NCBI GenBank assembly: GCA_026708265.1
Contig: JAPOVI010000215.1
Location: 1 to 59,222 of the forward strand
Reading direction: 5' to 3'
Source of the DNA: Acidobacteriota bacterium
Lineage (GTDB): Bacteria; Acidobacteriota; Vicinamibacteria; Vicinamibacterales; UBA8438
Length of the DNA: 59,222 nucleotides
In this document: one piece after another, positions 15,103 to 24,513 of the stretch
How positions within the stretch are numbered: the stretch's first letter is position 1
Layout: each line of letters opens with the position of its first letter
Translations under genes and position numbers: made by a program
Notes under the pieces: generated by a model
What the model saw: only the letters and a program-made list of their open reading frames with translations
Databases searched by the model: none
What the model was told of the DNA's origin: nothing

Positions 15103-16220
15103 GCCGCTGCCTCCGCGTCCGCGGGGTCGGCGTCGAGGGCGCGGCAGTCGGTCGGCGTCCAGCCGATCCGGATGCGGTCGCCGACGAGCACGCCGCCGTG
15201 TCCCACCAGGTTCGGGATCTTGACGATGAAGTCCGACGAGCCGCAGACCGTGACGCGGACCCGCAGGTGGTCGCCGAGGAACGTCACGTCCTCCACCCGC
15301 GCCTCGTACTCGTTGGTGTAGAGGCCGGGCCGGGGGGCGATGGAGACGCGTTCGGGACGAATGGAGAGCGTCGTCGCGTCGCCGGGCCCGCACTGCGCCA
15401 CCTGCAGCGCCTGCACCGTCTCGCCGGCGACGGTCACGTGGCAGAGCTCGTCGCGGACGGCGTCGACGCGCCCCCGCAGCCGGTTGTTCTCGCCGATGAA
15501 GCGGGCCACGAACGACCGCCGCGGCTCCTCGTAGAGCCCCTCCGGCGACGCGATCTGCTCGATCCGCCCCGCGCGGAAGACGGCGACCCGATCCGACATC
15601 ACCATCGCTTCCTGCTGATCGTGCGTGACATAGAGCATCGTGACGTCGAGGTTCTGATGGATGCGGCGGATCTCGTACTGCAGCTCCTCCCGCAGCCGGC
15701 GGTCCAGCGCGCCGAGCGGCTCGTCCATCAGCACGAGTCGCGGCTCGAACACCAGCGCGCGGGCGATCGCGACGCGCTGCTGCTGCCCGCCGGAGAGCTG
15801 GCCCGGGCGCCGGCCCTCGAGCCCCGCCAGCCGGACGAGCTCGAGCGCCCGCCCGACCCGATCGCGGCGCTCCGCCGGCCCGACCCCGCGCACCTCGAGC
15901 GGGAAGGCCAGGTTGGCCCCCACCGTCATGTGCGGGAACAGGGCATAGTTCTGGAACACCATGCCGATCCCGCGGCGGCGCGGCGGCAACTGGTGCACGG
16001 ATTGCCCGTCGATGCGGATGGCGCCCGACGTCGGCGTCTCGAAGCCGGCGAGCATCATCAGGCAGGTGGTCTTGCCGGACCCCGACGGCCCGAGGAGCGT
16101 CAGGAACTCGCCCTTCCGCACGCTGAGATCGAGGTCCGCGACCACGCGGGTCACCCCGTCGAAGCTCTTGTTGACCCCGGTGAACTCTACGTACGCCTCG
16201 GCAGTGGGTGCCGGCTGCAT
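15099..16220 (-). CDS. potA: Polyamine-type ABC importer ATPase PotA
   Basis: 373 residues. Walker [10 protein letters not shown] lies near residue 45, the Q-loop in [12 protein letters not shown], the signature [15 protein letters not shown] near residue 140, Walker [13 protein letters not shown] and the H-loop VTHDQQEA. The C-terminal third (from about 240) is the TOBE regulatory domain with an IRPERV element. It powers the four-gene importer and is the first gene of that unit, with an ATGA overlap to the binding-protein gene. The ATG at 16220 gives the standard length and start ([20 protein letters not shown]). It lies 26 bases downstream of the RND pump stop. Confidence 0.94.
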   Translation of the reverse strand: MQPAPTAEAYVEFTGVNKSFDGVTRVVADLDLSVRKGEFLTLLGPSGSGKTTCLMMLAGFETPTSGAIRIDGQSVHQLPPRRRGIGMVFQNYALFPHMTVGANLAFPLEVRGVGPAERRDRVGRALELVRLAGLEGRRPGQLSGGQQQRVAIARALVFEPRLVLMDEPLGALDRRLREELQYEIRRIHQNLDVTMLYVTHDQQEAMVMSDRVAVFRAGRIEQIASPEGLYEEPRRSFVARFIGENNRLRGRVDAVRDELCHVTVAGETVQALQVAQCGPGDATTLSIRPERVSIAPRPGLYTNEYEARVEDVTFLGDHLRVRVTVCGSSDFIVKIPNLVGHGGVLVGDRIRIGWTPTDCRALDADPADAEAAA

Positions 16221-16246
16221 CGTGCGGATTGTACAGATCGCGCCCG

Positions 16247-19200
16247 TCAGGGCGCCCCGCGACGGGCGGTCATCGCGTAGACCGCCGGCACGACGAGCAT
16301 GTTCAGCGCAGTGGACGACAGCAGGCCGCAGACGATGACCAGCGCCAGCGGGGCCTGGATCTCGCTGCCCGCCTCGCCGAAGGCGATGGCCGCGGGCAGC
16401 AGCCCCAGCCCGGTCGAGAGCGCCGTCATCAGGATGGGAACCAGGCGGTCGACCGAGCCCTGGACCACGGCGGTCTCGAGGTCGACGGCGCCCTCCTGCC
16501 GCAGCCTCCGGATGCCGCGCACGAGCATGATCCCGTTGCGGGCCGCGATGCCGAACAGGGCGATGAAGCCGATGAGCGCGGCGATCGACAGCACGCCGTC
16601 GCCGAGGAACACCCCGGCCACGCCGCCGATGAGCGCCAGCGGGAGGTTGACCATCACCACCGCGGCGTCGCGGGCGGACCGGAACGCGGCGAGGAGCAGG
16701 AGGAAGATGCCGGCGACGGCCCCGATGCCCAGCCCCAGCAGGAGGCGCGTGGCGGCCGTGGCGGCCTCGAGCTCGCCGCCGTACTCGACGCGGTAGCCCG
16801 CGGGCATCGCAACCGCGGCCGCCACGCGCTCCCGCACGTCGGAGGTGACGCTGCCGAGGTCGCGGCCCGCGACGTTGGCGCTGACGAGGATGCGCCGCTG
16901 GGCGTTCTCGCGCCCGATGAAGTTCGGGCTCCGGTCCTCGGCGATGCTGGCGAGGCTGCCGAGCGGCACGCGGGCCCCCTGCGGCATGTCGAGCCGCGTC
17001 TGCCACATGGCGTCGAGATCCTGGCGCTCGCTGGGGCGGTAGCGCAGGACGAGCGGCACCACCATCCCTCCGTCGAGGATCTGGCCGACGCGGCGCCCGA
17101 GCAGGGCGGTCTCGAGGGTCGCGGCGGCCTCGCCGGCCGGCATCCCGTGGCGAGCGAGCGCCGCCCGATCGAAGCCGACCCGGACGGTCGGGATGTCGGT
17201 CTGGGGCTCGAGAGCCAGGTCGACCAGGCCGGGGACGCTCTGGATCGCGGTTACCACCTGGCTCCCCAGGGCCCGGAGCGTCGCCACGTCGTCGCCGAAG
17301 ACCTTGACCGCCAGGTCGGTGCGGGCGCCCGACATCATGTGGTCGATGCGGTGCGAGATCGGTTGGCCGATGGTTACGTTCGTGCCGGGCACGAGGGACA
17401 GTCGGTCCCGGATCTCGGCCAGGACGACCTCCCGCGGTCGTCCTTCCGGAACGAGCCGCACGTCGATCTCGGACGACTCGACACCTTGCACGTGCTCGTC
17501 CCGTTCCGCGCGGCCGGTCCGGCGCGCGGTGGCCGCCACCTCCGGCACGTCGAGCAGGAGCCGCTCGATGACCCCGCCGATGGCGTTCGACTCGGCCAGG
17601 CTGGTGCCCGGCAGCGTGACCGCGCTGATGACGAGCGCGCCCTCGTTGAAGGCGGGCAGGAACGCGCGTCCCATGCGCGGGACGGACGCGAGTGCCGCCA
17701 CCAGGAGCAGCGCCGCCGTGGCGACGACCCACGACGGCCTCCGCAGGAGCAGGGGCAGCAGGCGGCCGTAGCCGCGCTTCAGCCACGCGGCGAGCGGGGC
17801 TTCGCGGCCCTCGCGGATCCGTCGCGCCCCGGGGAGGAGGTACGCACAGAGCGCCGGGGTGACGGTCAGCGCGACCACGAGCGACGCGAACAGGGCCATC
17901 AGATAGGCGGCGCCGAGCGGCTGCAGCAGCCTTCCCTCAACGCCCGAGAGGAAGAACAGCGGCAGGAAGACCAGCATCACGATCAGCGTGGCAACCACGA
18001 TCGATCCGCGGATCTCGCGACTGGCGAGATAGACCACCTCCAGCACCGGCCGGCGCTCCGCCTCCGGCCGGCCGGCGTTCTCGCGCAGGCGCCGGGCCAC
18101 GTTCTCGACGTCGACGATCGCGTCGTCGACCAGCGCGCCGACCGCGATGACGAATCCGCCGAGCGTCATGCTGTTGATCGACAGTCCCGCCGCCCGCAGC
18201 CCGGCGACCGCGGCCAGGAGCGAGAGCGGAATGGCGACCAGCGTGATCGCGCCCGCGCGCAGGTTCGCCAGGAACGCCAGGGTGACGAGGATCACGAGCA
18301 GCGTCCCGTCGCGCAGGGCGGCGTTGAGGTTCTCGAGCGCCAGCTCGACGAAGTCCGCCTGCCGGAAGAGGCGCGAATCGAGCTGCATGCCGGCCGGCAG
18401 CTCCGCCTGCAACGCGTCGAGCACGGTTTCGAGCTCGCGGGTCAGCGCCAGGGTGTTGACGTCCGGCTGCCGGTGGATGCCCAGGATCACCGCCGGCCGC
18501 CCGTTGCGCGATCCGTCGCCCCGCTTGAGCGACTCGCCCACGCGCAGCTCGGCGACGTCGCGCACGCGGATCGGCCGCGTGTCCCGCGTCGTGATGACGG
18601 TGGCGCCGATGCCTTCGATGTCTCGGACGCGCCCGGCGCCCTGGATCAGGTACTCCTGACCGCCCGCGAGGCGAAAACCGGCCGACGTATTGCGACTCGC
18701 TCGCCGGAGCGTTTCCTCGACGGCGCCCAGGGCGACGCCGTAGTTCGCCAGCCGCCCCGGGTCGACCAGCACCTCGAACTGCCGGCGCTCGCCGCCGATG
18801 ACGGTCACCTGCGATACCCCCGGGGTGGCCAGCAGACGCCGCCGGACGAGCACCTCGGCCGTCGTCCGGAGGTCGAGCGCGGACGGCGGCGGGGCACCGG
18901 CCGCGGGTCCCGGCGCGAGGGCCACGAACATGATCTCGCCCATGATCGACGTGAGCGGGGCCAGCACCGGCGGCTCGATGCCGTCGGGCAGCGTCGCCAC
19001 GACCCCCGCGAGCTTCTCGACCACCGTCTGCCGGGCGCGGTAGACGTCGGCGCTCCAGTCGAAGTCGACCCAGATCACCGCGATGCCGACGGCGGTGGCC
19101 GAGCGCACCCGCCGCACTTCGGCCGCGCCGTTGAGCGCCGTCTCGATGGGGAAGGTGACGAGCGCTTCCATGTCGCCGGGGGCGAGGCCGTGGCCTTCGA

Positions 19201-19354
19201 CGAGCACGGTCACCGTCGGCGCCGTCACGTCGGGCAGCACGTCGACCGGCATGCGCGCGGCCACGTAGCCCCCCGCCACGAGAGAGCCGGCCGCCACCGC
19301 CACCACGCCCAGGCGGTTGCGGACCGCCCATTGGATCAGCGCGTCGAGCAGCAT
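16247..19354 (-). CDS. Heavy-metal RND efflux pump inner-membrane protein (CusA/CzcA type)
   Basis: 1035 residues, the normal size. It has the two-fold RND layout: TM1, a large periplasmic loop, TM2-6, TM7, a second large loop and TM8-12. The heavy-metal subgroup is shown by IWVDFDWSADVYRARQ in the first loop and by the TM4 run AVGALVDDAIVDVENVARR, which carries the proton-relay aspartates. The pump trades protons for metal ions and works with the adaptor and channel encoded upstream. Copper/silver versus zinc/cobalt/nickel cannot be told from the motifs. The ATG at 19354 starts the usual MLLDALIQWAVRNR helix. Its stop is followed after 26 bases by the potA start. Confidence 0.93.
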   Translation of the reverse strand: MLLDALIQWAVRNRLGVVAVAAGSLVAGGYVAARMPVDVLPDVTAPTVTVLVEGHGLAPGDMEALVTFPIETALNGAAEVRRVRSATAVGIAVIWVDFDWSADVYRARQTVVEKLAGVVATLPDGIEPPVLAPLTSIMGEIMFVALAPGPAAGAPPPSALDLRTTAEVLVRRRLLATPGVSQVTVIGGERRQFEVLVDPGRLANYGVALGAVEETLRRASRNTSAGFRLAGGQEYLIQGAGRVRDIEGIGATVITTRDTRPIRVRDVAELRVGESLKRGDGSRNGRPAVILGIHRQPDVNTLALTRELETVLDALQAELPAGMQLDSRLFRQADFVELALENLNAALRDGTLLVILVTLAFLANLRAGAITLVAIPLSLLAAVAGLRAAGLSINSMTLGGFVIAVGALVDDAIVDVENVARRLRENAGRPEAERRPVLEVVYLASREIRGSIVVATLIVMLVFLPLFFLSGVEGRLLQPLGAAYLMALFASLVVALTVTPALCAYLLPGARRIREGREAPLAAWLKRGYGRLLPLLLRRPSWVVATAALLLVAALASVPRMGRAFLPAFNEGALVISAVTLPGTSLAESNAIGGVIERLLLDVPEVAATARRTGRAERDEHVQGVESSEIDVRLVPEGRPREVVLAEIRDRLSLVPGTNVTIGQPISHRIDHMMSGARTDLAVKVFGDDVATLRALGSQVVTAIQSVPGLVDLALEPQTDIPTVRVGFDRAALARHGMPAGEAAATLETALLGRRVGQILDGGMVVPLVLRYRPSERQDLDAMWQTRLDMPQGARVPLGSLASIAEDRSPNFIGRENAQRRILVSANVAGRDLGSVTSDVRERVAAAVAMPAGYRVEYGGELEAATAATRLLLGLGIGAVAGIFLLLLAAFRSARDAAVVMVNLPLALIGGVAGVFLGDGVLSIAALIGFIALFGIAARNGIMLVRGIRRLRQEGAVDLETAVVQGSVDRLVPILMTALSTGLGLLPAAIAFGEAGSEIQAPLALVIVCGLLSSTALNMLVVPAVYAMTARRGAP

Positions 19355-19367
19355 CGTTCGCCCCCCG

Positions 19368-20975
19368 TCAGTGGACGTGCCCGTGCGCCGGAACCTGTGG
19401 CGAGAGCGCGGCCAGGCGGATGAGCGGCGCCCCGCGCGTGACCACCCGCTCGCCGGGCTCGAGGTCGCCCTCGACTTGCACGAAGCCGCCCTCGCGGTTG
19501 CCGAGCCGCACCGGACGGCGCTCGAAGCTCTCGCCCCCGACCTGCACGAAGACGACAGGCTGGCCGGCATCGTCGACGACGGCGCCCTCGGGGACCGTCA
19601 CTCCCTCGGTCGCCGCCGACGCGAAGATGCGCAGCGAGACGGCCTGGCCCACGGCGAGCCGCCGGTCCGGGTTGCGCAGCTCGTAGATGAGGGGCACGGT
19701 GCGCGCGTCGGCGTCGAGCACGCGGCCCACCGACACCAGGCGGTCGAGGACCACCGGGGCGTCGAGGCCCGCCACCTCCAGCTCCGCGCCGGACAGGTCT
19801 CCGAGCCGCGCGAGGGCGGCTTCCGGCAGCGAGCCCACCACGTGCACCCGATCGAGGGCGACGATGTGGAACAGCGACTCGCCCTGGGCCACGCTCGCGC
19901 CGGGCGCCGCGTCCGACGCCGCCACGACGCCGCCGATCGGCGACCGGAGCACGAATCGGACGTCGCGGCCGCCGTCGCCCTGCGCCGTGCGCGTCACGTC
20001 GAGCTGCGCCAGGTGCGCGTCGGCGGCCGTCAGCCGCGCCTCGGCCGTCTGTTCCGCCACGCGCGCCTCGAGTCGACGGCGGGCCGGCAGCGCGCCCGCT
20101 TCCACCAGGCGATCGACGCGCGTGCGCGCGGCCCGCACCAGCTCCAGGGCGTTGCGGGCCTCCGCCACCGCGAGCTGCAGCGCGGGACGGTCGTCGGCGT
20201 GCGCGCTGTGGGGAACGATCTCGGCCAGGACGTCGTCGCGCGAGACCGGCGTCCCCACCGGCCGGAGCGGGAGGTCCGCGGTCAGCCGGCCGTCCACCGG
20301 CGACGTGACGTCGGCACGGCCGCCGGTGCGCGGTGCGATCTCGGCCGCGATCCGCAGGCTGTCCGCGATCTCGCGGCGCTCGGCCGCGATGGTCGCGAAG
20401 TCGAACGCCCACTGCTGCTCCTTGAGAAAGGCGATCGCGCCGTCTTCGGCTTCCTCCGCGGGCGCAGGCGCCGCGTCCCCTGGAGGACGCACCATCACGT
20501 CGCCCAGATCGTGACGATCCTCGAGGGCGGCGGTGTCGAGCAGGACCTCGAGGCGGTAGCGTCCTGCCCGGGCGGGGGTGACGTCGACGCCGAAGATCCC
20601 GGGGCGACCCGGGGCATCCACGGAGAACGCCTCCGTATCGCTCCCCGTGAGCCGAACCGCGGCGCCGCCCCCGCGCACCGGCGCGAACGTCTCGAGGTCG
20701 GTGAAGTGAATCGCGAAGCGGCTCGTCTGGCCCGCCACAAGGGGGGGATACTCCATGAACAGCTCGCTGCGGTCGGTCCAGCGGGTCACGACGACCGGCG
20801 CAACCTCCTCGGCTTCGGTTGCCGCAGGCGGGGGTGCGGCCCCGCCTGCGCACGAGGCGGCCAGGAGGACGCAGGTCAACTCGAACGGGCGCGCTCGGCT
20901 GGCGGCGCCCGTGCGGCCGACCGCGCGCGCCGGTGCGACGGGGCGGCTGCGCCGCCGCGATGCATGGCTGGTCAT
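19368..20975 (-). CDS. RND pump periplasmic adaptor (membrane fusion protein) with extra N-terminal domain
   Basis: 535 residues. The N-terminus is basic and ends at a lipobox-like LLAASC near residue 42, so the protein is likely lipidated. Residues ~65-150 form an added strand-rich domain (ELFMEYPPLVAGQTSRFAIH and on) that resembles an Ig-like fold. The standard adaptor parts follow: a lipoyl half-motif (VTSPVDGRLTADLPLRPVGT), a helical hairpin near 290-350, a second lipoyl half, a beta-barrel and a membrane-proximal domain. The tail AHGHVH is His-rich and could bind metal. Its ATG overlaps the stop of the upstream channel gene (ATGA, 20972-20975). It links the pump to the TolC-like channel across the periplasm. 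Confidence 0.88.
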   Translation of the reverse strand: MTSHASRRRSRPVAPARAVGRTGAASRARPFELTCVLLAASCAGGAAPPPAATEAEEVAPVVVTRWTDRSELFMEYPPLVAGQTSRFAIHFTDLETFAPVRGGGAAVRLTGSDTEAFSVDAPGRPGIFGVDVTPARAGRYRLEVLLDTAALEDRHDLGDVMVRPPGDAAPAPAEEAEDGAIAFLKEQQWAFDFATIAAERREIADSLRIAAEIAPRTGGRADVTSPVDGRLTADLPLRPVGTPVSRDDVLAEIVPHSAHADDRPALQLAVAEARNALELVRAARTRVDRLVEAGALPARRRLEARVAEQTAEARLTAADAHLAQLDVTRTAQGDGGRDVRFVLRSPIGGVVAASDAAPGASVAQGESLFHIVALDRVHVVGSLPEAALARLGDLSGAELEVAGLDAPVVLDRLVSVGRVLDADARTVPLIYELRNPDRRLAVGQAVSLRIFASAATEGVTVPEGAVVDDAGQPVVFVQVGGESFERRPVRLGNREGGFVQVEGDLEPGERVVTRGAPLIRLAALSPQVPAHGHVH

Positions 20976-22201
20976 GGTGTGGCCTCCCCTCCGACGGCCC
21001 GGTCGAGGTCGATCACGGCCCGGCGCGCCTCGGCCGCCAGCTCCAGGTGGCGCAGCCGCGCGTCGAGGGCTACCCGATGCGCGTCGAGCAGCTCCAGAAT
21101 CCCGAACTCTCCCTCTTCGTACGCCGCCTCCGCGATCGCGACGAGCTCTGCGGCCGGCTCGACGGATTCCACCCGGTAGCGCTCCGCCAGATCGCGGAAG
21201 CGCGACGCCGCGCCGTGGGCGACGCGCACCGCGCGCTCGATGTGCGTGCGCAGCGTCCGGCGCTCCGCCCCGGTCCGCGCCCGTGCCGCCTCCGCGCGGG
21301 CCACCTGCGCCTGGCCCCGGTCGAAGAGCGGCACGCTCACGGTCGCTCCGATGCTGTAGCCCGACTCGCGCGCCATTGCGAAGCCCGCGCGCTTGAGGCC
21401 ACCGGTCACCGCGGCGACCGGTATCCGCAGCCGCTCGGCCGCGCGGCGCTCCGTCGCCCAGCGGTTCTCGCTCGCCGCCAGGGCCCGGTAGTCGGCGCGG
21501 CGCGCCAGCGCCCGTTCCACCAGGACGTCGGCGGCGGCGGGCCGCGCGACCTCGGACAGGTCGCCGGCGGCCGCGAGCCCCGCCGCGGGCGTTCCCGGAG
21601 CGAAGAACGAAGCCACCTGCGCGCGGGCCGCCGCCCGCAGAATCGACGCAGCCTCGCGGTCGGCCTCGACGTCGGCCACCTCGCGCTCGGCCCGCAGGCG
21701 GTCGAAGCGCGACCCCTCGCCTTCGCGCTCCCGAGCCTCGAGCACCGTCACGAGGCGCCGCAGCTCGCCGGCGCCGGACTCGAGCGCCTGCTCGCGGGAC
21801 TGGGCAAGCAGCAGGTCCGCGAAGGCCAGGCGCAGCCGGCTCTCGAACGCCAGTCGTGCATCGGCGGCGCGTCCTTCGGCCGCCGTCACCGCCTGCCGTG
21901 CCGCCTGGCCCAGCAGCCGCCGCCGGCCCCGCAGCGGCAACTCCTGGGAGACGAGGAGGAAGTCGTCGCTCCCGAGCCCGGCGTCCTCCCGCGTGAACGT
22001 CACCGTCGGGTTGGCGGGCAGGCTCGGCTGCCGCACGGAGGCCGCCAGCTCCTCCACCGATGCGCGCAGCGCCTCCAGGCGCGGGTGCTCGGCGCGCAGG
22101 CGATCGAGCGCCTGGTCCTCGGTCAGCGTCTGGCCCGCTGCCGCCGCGGCGGCCGGACCGCAGAACGCGGCCGCCGTTGCCAGGAAGCGCCATCGACGCA
22201 T
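20972..22201 (-). CDS. TolC-like outer-membrane efflux protein
   Basis: 409 residues. MRRWRFLATAAAFCGPAAAAAAGQ is a signal peptide. The mature protein has two related halves of long coiled helices joined by short strands, the OEP (outer-membrane efflux protein) layout. Residues near LYL/AEHPRLEALRASVEELAAS and PTVTFTREDAG mark the first repeat. Such trimers form the outer-membrane tunnel for tripartite pumps. It precedes the adaptor gene with a 4-base overlap, so the order is channel, adaptor, pump. The start at 22201 is fixed by the signal peptide. Confidence 0.9.
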   Translation of the reverse strand: MRRWRFLATAAAFCGPAAAAAAGQTLTEDQALDRLRAEHPRLEALRASVEELAASVRQPSLPANPTVTFTREDAGLGSDDFLLVSQELPLRGRRRLLGQAARQAVTAAEGRAADARLAFESRLRLAFADLLLAQSREQALESGAGELRRLVTVLEAREREGEGSRFDRLRAEREVADVEADREAASILRAAARAQVASFFAPGTPAAGLAAAGDLSEVARPAAADVLVERALARRADYRALAASENRWATERRAAERLRIPVAAVTGGLKRAGFAMARESGYSIGATVSVPLFDRGQAQVARAEAARARTGAERRTLRTHIERAVRVAHGAASRFRDLAERYRVESVEPAAELVAIAEAAYEEGEFGILELLDAHRVALDARLRHLELAAEARRAVIDLDRAVGGEATP

Positions 22202-22306
22202 GGCTTCCTCTTTCCATTGCCGCCCGCCGGTGCGGGGCGAACGGACGTTATGGCGAACGTGGAGTGGCCCGCGGGCGGACGGCGAGCGCCGCGCCGCGGA
22301 AGGGCG

Positions 22307-22735
22307 TCAGGAAGGGAATGGGGGAGCGCGGGCGGGGGCGGCGCCCGTCGGAGGTGGGTCGGGTCCGTCAGCGACGGCGGTCGTCGCCAGCGCCCTGCGC
22401 GGCTCGGCGCCGGCGGCTGCGCCGCGCGCCACGGTCATCGCGTCGGCGGCGGCGGGGTGGAGCGGCCCGGGCTCGATCGCTCCGGCCGCCAGCGCGACCG
22501 CCGCGTGCCGGTGGGCATCGGCCAGGGCCGGCCCCTCCGGCGCGTCCTTCGCCGCCGTGCCGTCCGGGTGCCAGTGGGCGCCGTGCCGGTGATGATGGTC
22601 GCAATGCGGGTCGCCGGCCCGGGCGGAACGGCCGTCGGGATCGCCGGCGTGCGCGTGGGTGTGCGCGAACGGCGCCGATGCCCCGTAGCCGACCAGCGTC
22701 GCGACGAGCAGCAGCCGCCCGAGGCACGTCATCAT
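22307..22735 (-). CDS. Small His-rich secreted protein leading the metal-efflux operon
   Basis: About 142 residues. MMTCLGRLLLVATLVGYGASA is a signal peptide ending before FAHTHAHAGD. The mature part is very rich in His, mainly in two clusters (HTHAHAGD and HCDHHHRHGAHWHPDG), followed by an Ala/Pro-rich low-complexity tail. The His clusters suggest zinc, nickel or copper binding in the periplasm. Its position, first of the minus-strand channel-adaptor-pump operon, supports a role in metal sensing or buffering. The start is ATG at 22735 or 22732, with AAGGA in front. No family was recognised. The tail is of low complexity, so its exact end could be affected by error. Confidence 0.6.
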   Translation of the reverse strand: MMTCLGRLLLVATLVGYGASAPFAHTHAHAGDPDGRSARAGDPHCDHHHRHGAHWHPDGTAAKDAPEGPALADAHRHAAVALAAGAIEPGPLHPAAADAMTVARGAAAGAEPRRALATTAVADGPDPPPTGAAPARAPPFPS

Positions 22736-22751
22736 TCCTATCCTTACCAGC

Positions 22752-22800
22752 GACCGCGGCGCTGTCAACCGGGGCCGTGACCGCGGCCGCTGTCAACCGG
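22752..22800. repeat. Tandem near-identical 21/22-base direct repeat, possible operator
   Basis: Positions 22752-22772 and 22779-22800 carry the same text, GACCGCGGCGCTGTCAACCGG, differing only by one extra C inside the second copy, and are spaced by 6 bases. They lie 17 bases upstream of the start of the His-rich gene. On the minus strand each copy contains TTGACA, a -35-like element. They may be binding sites for a metal-responsive regulator of the efflux operon. No regulator gene is present in the immediate neighbourhood. Confidence 0.5.
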
Positions 22801-22986
22801 CGCGGCGCTGCCGGCCGATGGGCCGTCGCCAGCGCCGCCCGACCCGTCGCAGGCTCCGCGTTCGGCTCCAGCCCGCGGGTCGGGATGCTGCGCTGCGCCG
22901 TGGAACGGCGAGGATTCCTGTAGGCTTGATTCGGGCACCAGGGGGGAGCCGTCAGGCGACGACAGGTGGGCGAGACGGGCGAGAGG

Positions 22987-23721
22987 ATGAAGGGGCCGGC
23001 CGGTGCGGCGGCGGGCGCGGGATCGGGACGGGTGGCGCTGCACTCGTACAACGTCCGCATCTGCCACTGGATCAACGTGATCGCCGGCACGTACCTCGTG
23101 CTGAGCGGCATCCACATCTTCCTCGACTTTCCGGAGCTCTACTGGGGGAATACCGGCTACCAGGGCTATCCGGCGCTCTTCCGCCTCGCCGACTGGGGCA
23201 TCTCCTGGGATGAGGCCGCCGCGCTGGGCGACCGGATGTGGGGGCGGAACTACCACTTCACGTTCGCCTGGGTGTTCCTGCTGAACGGCGTCGTGTACGT
23301 CGGCTGGGGTTTCGTGACGGGGCACCTGCGCGACCAACTGTGGCCGGGCCGGGCGGAACTGACGCGCGCGCGGCTCGCGGCCGAGATCCGCGAGCATCTC
23401 CGCTGGCGGTCGCCGGCCCGCCTGGCCGCCACGAGCTACGGGGCGCTGCAGAAGACCTCGTACCTGCTGCTGGTCTTCGTGTTCGTGCCGCTGATGACGC
23501 TGACCGGGCTCGCGCAGTCGCCGGGCTTCACGGCCGCGATGCCGTGGCTGCTCGACATGTTCGGCGGCCGGCAGACGGCGCGGACCCTGCACACGTTCGG
23601 CACCGTCGTCTTCGTCCTCTTCGTCGTCGTGCACGTGCTGGAAGTGGTGGCGGCGGGGGCGGTCAACCGGATCCGGGCGATGATCACGGGGACGTTCCGG
23701 TCGCCGGAGGAGGGGACATGA
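22987..23721 (+). CDS. b-type cytochrome membrane subunit (cytochrome b561/FdhI-like)
   Basis: About 244 residues with four or five membrane helices. His residues that can bind two haems lie in HSYNVRICHW, NYHFTFAWVF, TLHTFGTVVF and VVHVLEV. The layout resembles the gamma subunits of formate dehydrogenases and thiosulfate reductases and the cytochrome partner of YedY-like enzymes. It passes electrons between quinone and the next gene product. The GTG at 22966 is a possible earlier start; I prefer ATG at 22987. Its stop overlaps the next start as ATGA, which indicates a two-subunit complex. Confidence 0.85.
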   Translation: MKGPAGAAAGAGSGRVALHSYNVRICHWINVIAGTYLVLSGIHIFLDFPELYWGNTGYQGYPALFRLADWGISWDEAAALGDRMWGRNYHFTFAWVFLLNGVVYVGWGFVTGHLRDQLWPGRAELTRARLAAEIREHLRWRSPARLAATSYGALQKTSYLLLVFVFVPLMTLTGLAQSPGFTAAMPWLLDMFGGRQTARTLHTFGTVVFVLFVVVHVLEVVAAGAVNRIRAMITGTFRSPEEGT

Positions 23722-24503
23722 GCGCACGTCAGTCCGACCCGACCCGCATCGCGCCTCCGCGGCGGATCTCGCGGCGCCGCCTGCTCGCGAGCATGCCGGC
23801 CTTCGGCGGCCTGCTGCTGACCGGCTGCTCGCGCGACCTCCTGCCCCCGACGGTCCGGGGCGGCCTCGTCGGCGCGGCCGACGTGCTCACGATGGGCACC
23901 AACCGCTGGCTGCTGGCCGACCAGCCCCTGGCCCGCGAGTACCCGCGGAGCGAGATCGCCCCCGATTTCCCGACCTGGGGGCAGACGAATCCCCCGGACG
24001 AGGAGTACCAGCGCCTGCTCCGGGGCGGTTTCGAGGAGTGGCGCCTCCCGGTGAGCGGCCTCGTCGGCGAGCCGGCGACGTTCTCGCTCGACGACCTGCG
24101 GCGGATGCCGGCGCGCACGCAGATCACGGCCCACGTCTGCGAGCAGGGGTGGTCGGCCATTGCCGAGTGGACCGGCGTCCCGCTGCTGACCGTCCTCGAG
24201 CGGGCCGGCGGCGTCCGGCCGGAGGCGCGCTATGCCGTCTTCCACACGGCGGACGGCTGGTACGAGAGCATCGACATGTTCGACGTGGTGCACCCGCAGA
24301 CCATCCTCGCCTACGGGCTGAACGGCGGCGACCTCCCGATCGGAAACGGCGCGCCCGTGCGGCTGCGGGTCGAGCGGCAGTGCGGCTACAAGAACGTCAA
24401 GTTCCTGACGTCCATCCAGATGGTCGCGTCGGTCGCCGGCTTCGGCCGAGGGACCGGGGGCCTCGCCTCCGACTTCGGCTTCCACTGGTACGCTGGCGTC
24501 TAG
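23718..24503 (+). CDS. Sulfite-oxidase-fold molybdopterin oxidoreductase, Tat-exported
   Basis: 261 residues. The leader has the twin-arginine pattern RRISRRRLLASMPAFGGLLL and then a lipobox-like LTGC, so the protein may be Tat-exported and lipidated. The catalytic domain is the oxidoreductase molybdopterin-binding fold: ITAHVCEQGWSAIAEWTGVPL, where the Cys ligates molybdenum, and RLRVERQCGYKNVKFLTSIQ near the end. The pair with a cytochrome b recalls MsrP/MsrQ, which repair oxidised methionines in the periplasm, and other YedY-like enzymes. Here the cytochrome is larger than MsrQ, so another substrate is possible. It overlaps the cytochrome gene by 4 bases. Confidence 0.88.
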   Translation: MSARQSDPTRIAPPRRISRRRLLASMPAFGGLLLTGCSRDLLPPTVRGGLVGAADVLTMGTNRWLLADQPLAREYPRSEIAPDFPTWGQTNPPDEEYQRLLRGGFEEWRLPVSGLVGEPATFSLDDLRRMPARTQITAHVCEQGWSAIAEWTGVPLLTVLERAGGVRPEARYAVFHTADGWYESIDMFDVVHPQTILAYGLNGGDLPIGNGAPVRLRVERQCGYKNVKFLTSIQMVASVAGFGRGTGGLASDFGFHWYAGV

Positions 24504-24513
24504 GTGTGCGCGC

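Noticed and set aside
16208-19423. A 1071-codon plus-strand frame
   Set aside because: It is antisense to the RND pump and has the Arg/His/Gln-rich look of a shadow.
22792-22797. TTGACA in the second repeat copy as a -35 of a minus-strand promoter
   Set aside because: Seventeen bases downstream there is no -10-like element (CCCCGG), so a standard promoter is unlikely.
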